Assembly (NCBI GenBank): GCA_928212115.1
Contig: CAKMRJ010003334.1
Location: 37,377,893-37,441,892, forward strand
Direction: 5' to 3'
Length of the DNA: 64,000 bases
DNA from: Lactuca virosa
Lineage: Eukaryota; Streptophyta; Magnoliopsida; Asterales; Asteraceae
Of this stretch, positions 55,958 to 64,000 are shown one piece after another. The translations under genes were made by a program, and so were the position numbers. Under the pieces are notes generated by a model. It ran no database searches. It saw only the letters and a list, made by a program, of their open reading frames with translations, and had not been told where the DNA came from. Position 1 is the stretch's first letter. Every line of letters starts with the position of its first letter.

Positions 55958-57205
55958 TGTAACGCCCGTGCTTCAGGGCAAAGCACTAATGATGATGTAA
56001 TAGTCTAGGTCAACCGTTGTAACCCATTTTAAAGTAATAAAGATGAATTACTTGAATATTATGTGAATTATGTGATTTTATGTGATTATATACTTGTTTG
56101 TAAAGATATAATAAAATTAAGCGTAAAAAATAAAATGTTAGATAAACCCGATATCTATGAAGAAAGCTGTAGTTGTCATGAAAAGGATTTCGGAGATATA
56201 AAGAACCCCAAAATTCTAATTATAACGAAGAAGTTATGACCTGCCAAAGTTTCGCGACAGAACCGACACGACACTGCGTGACGCAAAAAGTGAGTTTACG
56301 ATGAAGTGCTTTTTAGCCCTAGCAATCTAAACGAAAGTTGTAGTGTTCGTTAAACCGTGAGCGTGCATAAAAAGAACGTCCAAATCTGACTTCGTATGAG
56401 GAAGTTATGATTTTTCTAAGTTTCGGCTTAGCAGTATGCAGCCCGGAGTTCGAATGGTAGATCGAACGATTTCTGGCCAACACAACCTAAACGAGAATCG
56501 AAGGTCTCGTTAATAGTAGTTCAACGGTAAAAAGACAGACGAAATAGACGTCGGATGAAGAAGTTAAGAATTTTTAACCGACTTTTCCTGTCCCGACCTG
56601 TTAAAAAATATAACTTTAAAAATAAAGTCAAAATTTGCCGATGGAGTCAAAACAAAAGTTGTAGAGTACGGTCCCGCCTACGCGTGGATATAAAGAACGT
56701 CGAAAACGGAGCTCGTATGCAAAAGTTACGAATTTTAGAAGTTGAAGTGTGTTAATTGCGAAGCTGGATGTGAGGGGGTACGCCCAGCGTACGAAGTACG
56801 CCCCGTGTACGAGCCCTGCACGCCCAACGGTCTAACCTTCCTCGGTCCAAAAGCAGCCACGTCCCTCCATCCGAAGACCAACACGTTTTGTACGAATCTC
56901 GCAGTACGCCCCGCGTAGAGCTGTTGTACGCGCAGCATAAACCTCGACCTCGGTCTATAAAAGGGCTGCGAGGGCAGCTCATTTTCCTTGCCATTCTCCA
57001 ATTCTCTTTCACTCTCTACACTCTCTCTAGCCTTCCAAAACACCCCCGAAGCCTAGGAAACCTCCCTAGCACTAGAAGAAAGCCCCGGAGCACCCGAAGG
57101 CTCCAAGAAAAAGAGTTTTTCGATTTGAAACTCTACCCGCGCAGAGCCCGGTTTTCAAGCAAACTTCCCGGTTACGTCGAAGGAAATTATTTTAAGAAGC
57201 GAAGC
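55958..57205 (+). mobile_element. Family F LTR (F'), interrupted by element F
   Basis: Starts TGTAACGCCCGTG. It contains four internal modules (near 56198, 56367, 56527, 56700), near-palindromes at 56775-56945, TATAAAAG at 56956 and a CT-rich stretch. It ends at GAAGC (57201-57205), the likely TSD of element F. The remainder should lie beyond the window. It is the most diverged F LTR here. Confidence 0.82.
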
Positions 57206-57334
57206 TGTAACGCCCGTAGATCCGGGCTAGTCAATTTAGAGATAATAGGGGTCGAAACGAATTTTCGACAAAAGATTATTTAGAATAAATAATCTTAACC
57301 AAGTTGTAGAATATGTCTCAAGGTTTCCGTACAT

Positions 57335-57885
57335 ATAAAGAATGCCAGAATCCGAGTTATAACGAAGAAGTTATGACCCGTCGAAGTTTTACGGCAAAAC
57401 CGACATGGCACCGGGAGATGTAAATAGTGAATTTACGATAGAGCGAGTTTTAGCCTTAGCGATCTAAACGAAAGTCGTAGAATACGTTAAACCGAGAACG
57501 TCCATAAAAAGAACGCCCAAATCTGACTTCGTATGAGGAAGTTATGATTTTTCGAAGTTTCGGCTTAGCAGTGTACAACCCGAAATTCGAATATAAGATC
57601 GAGCGGTTTTTAGCCGACACAACATAAACGATAATCGAAGATCTCGTTAATAGTAGCATAACGATAAAAAGACAGACGAAAACGGACGTCGGATGAAGAA
57701 GTTATGGATTTTTAACGGACCAATCCTGTCCCGGCCTGTTAAAAATATAAAATTTAAAATAAAATCAAAATTAGCCAACGGACTCTAAACGAAAGTTGTA
57801 GAGTACGGTCCCGCCTACGCGTGGATATAAAGAACGTCGAAAACGGAGCTCGTATGTGAAAGTTACGAATTTTTAAAGATTTCAC
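57335..57885 (+). repeat. Four degenerate tandem modules in F LTR
   Basis: Four successive segments share the order 'tctaaacgaaagt.gtaga', 'ataaa.agaacg', 'gacttcgtatga', 'gaagttatga.ttttcgaag', spaced 169, 160 and 163 bp. They are too diverged for a quick match but keep order and phase. The same spacing holds at 62476-63020 and nearly so at 56198-56755. Confidence 0.8.
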
Positions 57886-58168
57886 TCGAAATTGCGAAGT
57901 CTGATGAAAAGTTGATGACGTGGCAGCATCTGGGCCGTCGCTTGTTGATCACGGCTCAGCCTTTGGATTCGGACACCTGGCCTCGCTACGCAGCGCGTAG
58001 AAGGAACGCCCCGCGTTCGGATTGCTTGGTCTCGGAGCAGGTCGCGTCGCACCATCAGGCTTCGGACACGTATCGTACGAACGCACCGCGTTGGAAGTCT
58101 ACGCCCTGCGTCCGAGGAACGCCCAGCCTAGGTCCGAGGAGCGCAACGCGTTCCCAGCAGCTCGACCC

Positions 58169-58176
58169 TATAAATA
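58169..58176 (+). promoter_or_regulatory. Probable TATA box of element F 5' LTR
   Basis: TATAAATA after the palindrome cluster and about 60 bp before a CT-rich stretch. Conserved in the 3' LTR at 63310. Confidence 0.6.
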
Positions 58177-59123
58177 GCATGCGATGTGCAGCCTCTTTTC
58201 TCACTAATTTACTATCTCTTTCTCTCACTACTTTCTCTCTCTAGCCCCCTAACCCCCCTAAACCCTAGATAAAACCCCTAGCACCCAAAGGAAGGCCCGA
58301 GGCTCTCGGAGTCCCGAGAAAAAGGGTCTTTCAGTTCGGAAACGTTGCTCCGAGCAAAGCCCGGTTTTTAATAAAACCCGCTGTAAGTGAGCTACGCCTA
58401 TGCAATTTTTAATATAGCTTTTAAATATTTATAGTAATGTTATTACGTCCTTAAAATAATTATTTGGGCTATTATTATGAGTTATATTGGGTGTTATTTA
58501 ACGCTTATATAATAATAATAATAGCTAGACTATTAATTAGTCACGGTTAACGTTAAAACTAAACCCTAGTGGTATTGATACTAGGTTTTGGTCAAGGAAA
58601 AATTGTTTTGAGATAACGAAACGCTGTTCAAGTACCGAGTCACCACCTAATCAGGTGAGTGCATAGTTACTTTCATCTTACACATAGATATGAAGTATTT
58701 TATATAAACTACGTGCTATGTGTGCATATTATCTGAGTACTTGCTGTCTATGCTGGATGAACGATTTTATACATGTTTTAAATGATTTAAACTGTATATA
58801 TATATATCTACGATAATATATTGGGTAAAACATGGGTAGATGTAATAGATGGAATATGAGTTGGATGATGAGTTGAGAGGTGTTATAGACCACGAGGTGA
58901 GTGTGAGAGGTGGACGATGTGAGAAGCCTTTCCCAAATGATGGCCCCGTCATCTAGCAGAGTATGGATGACAACCACGGACTATTCTAGACAGTCCAGTG
59001 GAACACTAGCAGGCTCGCAACCTGTAGGTGTTGTGAACGATGTGTTCACCGGTGTACTCTAAAAACCCATTGACATGTATTGCGAGTGGACACTCGAAAA
59101 CGATACTGTCAATAAACGAGATA

Positions 59124-59262
59124 ACCTTAGCAGCTGTGCTCGAAGGACAATATTGGCAGCAACGCCTCACATAGAATGTCACAATTCTGGCAGTTGCGCC
59201 TAAGTGATAGAACTAGCAGCTGTGCTTGAGAGCTGTGTCATTGGCAACGATGGACTTCGTAC
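59124..59262 (+). repeat. Short array in 3' part of element F 5' LTR
   Basis: Four or five units with 'agcagctgtgct', 'ggcagcaacgcct', 'ggcagttgcgcct' and 'ggcaacgatgga'. The unit sequence differs from the array at the same site in the F solo LTR (25530-25622). Confidence 0.65.
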
Positions 59263-59753
59263 CTATTCCTTAGGATAATCCTTAGGAATGAATGAATGAG
59301 AAATAGCTGATTTTTAGGGTAGATCTTTAAGAGTAAAGAAGATAATGGGGATGGGTAATGGGGTTAACTGTTTGATGATTAAACATAATAATTATATTAT
59401 TGTGGGTTGAAAACCCTATGTACTCACCAGGTTTCCCAACCTGACTCACTCAGTTTATTTATATCACAGGTGTTGATATGAAGTCACATTACACTGAGAG
59501 ATTAAGGAGATATAAATCACTAGTGATAATGAATGCAAGTTCTGTTTATGCTTATGTTTCTGTATTGATGATGACATCCCAAGGTTTTAAAATGAATAAA
59601 GATACATTTCTTCGAAAATGCTTTAATAATGCATTTATCACGTTTTTTCTGGGAACAAATTCCGCAACATTTTTATTAAAGGAAGTACTTTGATTTTTAT
59701 AAAGCATAAACAAAATCGGTCTTTTCTGGCCGTGAAAATGGGGATGTCACAAA

Positions 59754-59765
59754 TGGTATCAGAGC
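59754..59765 (+). other. Element F primer-binding site (tRNA-Met)
   Basis: TGGTATCAGAGC two bases after the LTR. Confidence 0.87.
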
Positions 59766-60162
59766 ATTAGTTTAAGCGAACTAGGAATATGGATTTATTT
59801 CTAGACTTAAACTTAGAATGCTAGGCGATGATTGTGAGGAGTGTTACTAATAAAATTTAGGTAATACACCTGAATAGACACAAGTACTAGCTAATTTAGG
59901 GAAAATGCCTAACATGCTTTTATGTGCTAAATGATTTATGATTCTTTATGATGCTAAATGTCTGATCGGATCTATGGTCTGTTGCCGACCGGATCTGGAA
60001 ATTTTATGTGCTCAGATTTCTAAACGTTTAATTATGGTATTAGAACTGGCATGTAACTTTTCGGAGTAATAGGAAGATTTACACGTCAATCATAAATAAA
60101 ATCTTTCCTATCTAAATTCTCGTCACTACACACCAAACGTTTAAATTGGTGTATAGATCGAA
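59766..60162 (+). other. Element F leader
   Basis: About 400 bp, non-coding, with 'gatcggatct' and 'gaccggatct' repeats near 59965-59995. Confidence 0.6.
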
Positions 60163-61380
60163 ATGGCAAGAACCTGAAGTGGATTCGGGAACGCGAATGG
60201 AAACAAGAATCAACCTCCAGTGGTTGAGCAAATACCTATTGTAGTAGAAGCTGCATCTGAACCAATCACCATGGCTGGAGTACAAGCCATGATTCGGGCT
60301 ATGTTAGCTGAACAAATGGAAGAAATGGGGCAGATGTTGAATGAACCTACCATGCCCATTGAGCAACCCGAGCTGATTCCCGAGCAATCGGAGGAAGGGA
60401 ACTACAGTGAGACCGTTGGCCAAGCCAACCCACCAATAGTTCGACGAAACAATCAAGACGACAGAGAAGAAAGGAATGGATGCAAGTACAAAGATTTTCT
60501 AACTTTCAAGCCATCGACCTTCACTGGGAAGGAAGATCCGATTGGAGTTATGGATTGGATCTCGGAGATGGAGTTGGCCTTCATGACATGTGGTTGCTGA
60601 GGCAAGTTACAGACCACCTTTGCAGTGCGTCAGTTCCGAGGAGGCGCTGTTCGCTGGTGGAACACCCTGGGGAAGACTCTAAGCCCTAATGAGCCCCTGC
60701 AACTAACGTGGGCAGAGTTTCAGGTGCAATTCAAACGCAAGTATTGCTCAGCCCAAAACCTGCTAGAGCTAGAAAACCAATTCCTGACCTTGAAGAAAGG
60801 AAGCATGTCGATTGATGAATACACCAACAACTTCACGGACAAAATGGAGTTTGCTTTGCGCCTTGTCCCAGACGAGCTGACAAAAGTCGACAAGTACGCG
60901 AAGGGACTTCCGTTGGAGTACGCGGTGCCAGTACGTCAGGCACCTACTCTAGAGGCAGCTATCTGGGCTGCCACGTCTGTTGCAGATATGATCAAGGGAA
61001 GAGCCGCCAGCAAGGTGGAGGTTGGCGAGAAGAGAAAGTTTGAAGGATCCTCAAGGTCCGACGAGAAGAGAAAATTCTCGAAGTCAGGTTCAAAGAAGTT
61101 CGAAGAAGGAGCGCAATGGTGTGACAAATGCAGAAAGAAGCACATTGGGAGATGATCTAAAGAGATGACCTGCTTTAAATGCGGGAAGACTGGTCATTAC
61201 GCCAGTGAATGCACAACCAATAGAGAAGTCTGCTTTAAGTGTGGTGAAGAAGGACACTTCAAGCAAGACTGCCCAAGGAAAGAAGAAGCTACAAAGCCGC
61301 ATATGTCGCCAAAACCAAAGGCAAGAGCATTTCAGATGATCCTCGAAGAAGCAAATGACAATGCAAGGAATCAGGAGTGA
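60163..61380 (+). pseudogene. gag: Element F gag with three in-frame TGA codons
   Basis: One frame of 406 codons runs from ATG 60163 to TGA 61378. It is broken only by TGA at 60175, 60598 and 61153, with no frameshift. It contains 'KYKDFLTFKPSTFTGKEDP', a capsid core with 'FRGGAVRWWNTLGK' and 'FKRKYCSAQNLLELENQF', a Lys/Arg/Ser-rich linker, a partial Cys cluster (CDKCRKKHIG) and two CCHC knuckles, CFKCGKTGHYASEC and CFKCGEEGHFKQDC. Each stop could come from CGA by C-to-T change at a CpG, the usual result of cytosine methylation (inference). Confidence 0.88.
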
Positions 61381-62345
61381 GGATGAATATTCTAAGATCA
61401 AGATATGAAGTGTCCATGCGACTAGTATCACATGATGTAGCCCATTAGAGGCATAGTCTAGGGTGAAATTGAACACCTATGTAATCGTTTCAAGGAATAA
61501 TATAAAACCTTCGTTTTGATATCTGGTGTGTTAAGCTGTTATGTGATTTTCTTGTATGGTGACTTGGAAAACTGCGAGACAATACTTGGGACAATTATGA
61601 GTAGGTGTGAAAGGTAGTAGATGCATATACTACCGGAAGCACAGGACTCACGCTTGGATCAGGGAAAGTCACAAGGTTACCAAGAAGCTGGTAATTGATT
61701 TCGTTTTATTCAAGTATGTCGTTACCATCGTTTCGGTAATGACTAAGAAGATGATTGTTATTCCGACCCTAGTGGTCATACCAAGTTGAGTTCGAGTATG
61801 CTGAGTATGTTATGTGGTTCAGAGAGCCAAGTTTGATGTAGCATCCGACTTAAGCCAGAAGATTGAAGATAGTCAAAGCGATTGTGATCGTTGTTAAAGT
61901 AAGAAACTTATAGTTAGAAGTGCTATGTACTAGGACGTGATTAAATCACATAAGAACATGAAGGAAGGTATAGTCTGTTCTGGAATTTGACTCTAAGAGA
62001 CCCGAGTTTAAGAGTTGCAACATACAACGAGTGGTCGTTAGAACGAGGCACGTCAATCTATTATAGAAATCAAAGAATTTATTCTTAAGTTTGTCAAGAA
62101 GAAGAAGAAGTCTCCAGTAAGAATCGAGATTGTGACTTGAAGGTCATAATTTGGAGTCTAATGAGAGATAGGGAGCAGGTGCAAGATCGAGCACCGCCTG
62201 TAGTCAAGGAGTCTAAGAGTTAGATACTCGTTCGAAGAAACATCAAAGTTATGGTTATCACTTAGGATGAAGAGATAACGGATGGAGTCATCATGCGAGC
62301 CCTGTTTCCTTGATGATTCCGGGACGTAATCATCCTAAAGGTAAT
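61381..62345 (+). other. Element F 3' non-coding region
   Basis: About 965 bp between gag and the 3' LTR. No protease or pol motif. 'ccgggacgtaatcatcc' near 62322 resembles the 'cgggacgaaatt' found before the PPT in elements C and D, but no clear purine tract follows ('taaaggtaat'), so the PPT is weak or mutated. Confidence 0.7.
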
Positions 62346-63932
62346 TGTAACGCCCGTAGATTCAGGCTAGTCAATTTAGAGATAATAGGGGTCGAAAACG
62401 ACTTTTCGACAAAAGATTATTTAGAATAAATAATCTTAACCAAGTTTTAGAATATGTCTCAAGGTTTCCGTACATATAAATAACGCCGAAATCCGAGTTA
62501 TAACGAAGAAGTTATGACCCGCGGAAGTTTTACGGCAAAACCGACACGACACCGGGAGACGTAGATAGTGAATTTACGATAGAGCAATTTTTAGCCTTAG
62601 CGATCTAAACGAAAGTCGTAGAATATGTTAAACCGAGAACGTCCATAAAAAGAACGCCCAAATCTGACTTCGTATGAGGAAGTTATGATTTTTCGAAGTT
62701 TCGGCTTAGCAGTGTACAGCCCGAAATTCGAATATAAGATCGAGCGGTTTTTAGCCGACACAACATAAATGAGAATCGATGATCTCGTTAATAGTAGCAT
62801 AACGATAAAAAGACAGACGAAAACGGACGTCGGATGAAGAAGTTATGGATTTTTAACGGACCAATCCTGTCCCGGCCTGTTAAAAATATGAAATTTAAAA
62901 TTAATTCAAAATTAGCCGACGGAGTCTAAATGAAAGTTGTAGAGTACGGTCCCGCCTACGCGTGGATATAAAGAACGTCGAAAACGGAGCTCGTATGTGA
63001 AAGTTACGAATTTTTAAAGATTTCACTCGAAATTGCGAAGTCTGATGAAAAGTTGATGACGTGGCAGCATCTGGGCCGTCGCTTGCTGATCACGGCTCAG
63101 CCTTCGGATTCGGACACCTGGCCTAGCTATGCAGCGCGTAGAAGGAACGCCCCGCGTTCGAATTGCTTGGTCTCTGAGCAGGCCGCGTCGCACCATCAGG
63201 CTTCGGACACATATCGTACGAACGCACCACGTTGGAAGTCTACGCCCTGCGTCCGAGGAACGCCCAACATAGGTACGAGGAGTGCAGTGCGTTTCCAGCA
63301 GCTCGGCCCTATAAATAGCATGCGAGGTGCAGCCTCTTTTCTCACTAATTTACTATCTATTTCTCTCACTACTTTCTCTCTTTAGCCCCCTAACCCCCCT
63401 AAACCCTAGATAAAACCCCTAGCACCCAAAGGAAGACCCGAGGCTCCCGGAGTCCCGAGAAAAAGGGTCTTTCAGTTCGGAAACGCTGCTCCGAGCAAAG
63501 CCCGGTTTTTAATAAAACCCGCTGTAAGTGAGCTACGCCTATGCAATTTTTAATATAGCTTTTAAATATTTATAGTAATGTTATTACGTCCTTAAAATAA
63601 TTATTTGGGCTATTATTATGAGTTATATTGGGTGTTATTTAACGCTTATATAATAATAATAATAGCTAGACTATTAATTAGTCACGGTTAACGTTAAAAC
63701 TAAACCCTAGTGGTATTGATACTAGGTTTTGGTCAAGGAAAAATTGTTTTGAGATAACGAAGCGCTGTTCAAGTACCGAGTCACCACCTAATCAGGTGAG
63801 TGCATAGTTACTTTCATCTTACACATAGATATGAAGTATTTTATATAAACTACGTGCTATGTGTGCAAATTAACTGAGTACTTGCTGTCTATGCTGGATG
63901 AACGATTTTATACATGTTTTAAATGATTTAAA

Positions 63933-64000
<68 letters not shown>
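62346..64000 (+). repeat. Element F 3' LTR (partial)
   Basis: TGTAACGCCC start. Closely similar to the 5' LTR, with modules at 62476, 62645, 62805 and 62968, palindromes at 63125-63300 and TATAAATA at 63310. The window ends inside an (AT)n run that is only a few units long in the 5' LTR (58794-58808). Confidence 0.92.
63935..64000. repeat. (AT)n microsatellite at window end
   Basis: AT run continuing to the last base; true length unknown. Confidence 0.9.

Larger units (their letters stand above)
57206..59751 (+). repeat. Element F 5' LTR
   Basis: 2546 bp, TGTAACGCCC...GGGGATGTCACA. Internal modules start near 57335, 57504, 57664 and 57827. Near-palindromes at 57975-58155, TATAAATA at 58169, then 'ctctctctag' and 'aaccctag' (58235-58270). 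3' array at 59124-59262. Confidence 0.93.
57206..64000 (+). mobile_element. Element F: gag-only gypsy element (incomplete at window end)
   Basis: 5' LTR 57206-59751, PBS 59754-59765, leader, gag 60163-61380, short non-coding region, 3' LTR from 62346 past the window end. No pol motifs. Like element A it would depend on a partner's pol. It is nested in LTR F' of its own family. Confidence 0.87.

Noticed and set aside
13320..58275. Telomere-like CCCTAAA words in several LTRs (13380-13405, 24070-24090, 58240-58270)
   Set aside because: Single or double telo-box words, common near plant start sites, not telomeric arrays.
57912..63385. 110-codon plus frames at 57912-58244 and 63053-63385, similar to each other
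   Set aside because: They are the two LTRs of element F at the same place, and the frame runs through the palindrome cluster and the TATA box. Similarity is explained by LTR pairing, and F' and the solo LTR do not keep the frame.

Overview
This window is repeat-dominated plant nuclear DNA. It contains plant-type Ty3/gypsy chromoviruses, Ty1/copia elements, primer-binding sites for tRNA-Met and tRNA-Asp, (AT)n microsatellites and one small intron-containing plant gene. The short CpG-rich palindromes spread through the LTRs (ACTCGTCGAGT, TACGCCCAGCGTAC) remind me of lettuce and other Asteraceae sequence. That genus-level guess is recollection, not a database match. I see no prokaryotic or organellar genes, tRNA, rRNA or CRISPR.

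Layout, left to right. (1) 4-2337: solo gypsy LTR on minus, inserted in the 5' LTR of element A. (2) 2338-15102: element A, a gag-only gypsy derivative on plus. Its gag is split by element B (4058-10184), a complete but coding-free LTR element on minus with 5-bp TSD CAGAG. (3) 15103-15338 plus 29907-30303: a copia LTR (G1), interrupted by element C (15339-29906), a decayed Tekay/Del-like chromovirus. C carries a solo LTR of family F (22858-26104) in its integrase, and that LTR carries a copia solo LTR (23387-24245). (4) 30304-33902: low-copy-looking DNA with a two-exon gene resembling GL2-INTERACTING REPRESSOR (GIR) proteins, then a truncated gypsy LTR (I1). (5) 33903-34395: copia RT/RNase H remnant. 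(6) 34396-44598: element D on minus, an internal-LTR-internal-LTR chain of a decayed chromovirus. (7) 44599-51959: copia element E on minus, with a 1338-codon uninterrupted polyprotein, a complete 5' LTR and a truncated 3' LTR. (8) 51962-55957: second copy of the G-gene-I block, where the GIR-like gene is broken. (9) 55958-64000: family F LTR (F'), invaded by gag-only element F, whose 3' LTR runs off the window.

With later insertions removed, blocks 3-4 and 8 look like a direct duplication of about 4 kb, now about 37 kb apart. At least eight insertion or rearrangement events can be ordered. Two elements (A, F) have gag but no pol, and one (B) has no coding sequence, so they would depend on other elements' enzymes. 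Element E is the only one here that still appears able to encode a complete protein set.

The most unusual signals are: (a) nearly every LTR family carries its own array of short GC-rich near-palindromes, and the gypsy families often have a second fast-changing array near the LTR 3' end; (b) all F-family LTRs contain a hidden four-fold tandem module of about 160-170 bp; (c) a roughly 200-bp leader module is scattered through element D exactly where pol pieces are missing; (d) the duplicated GIR-like gene, intact in one copy and broken in the other.
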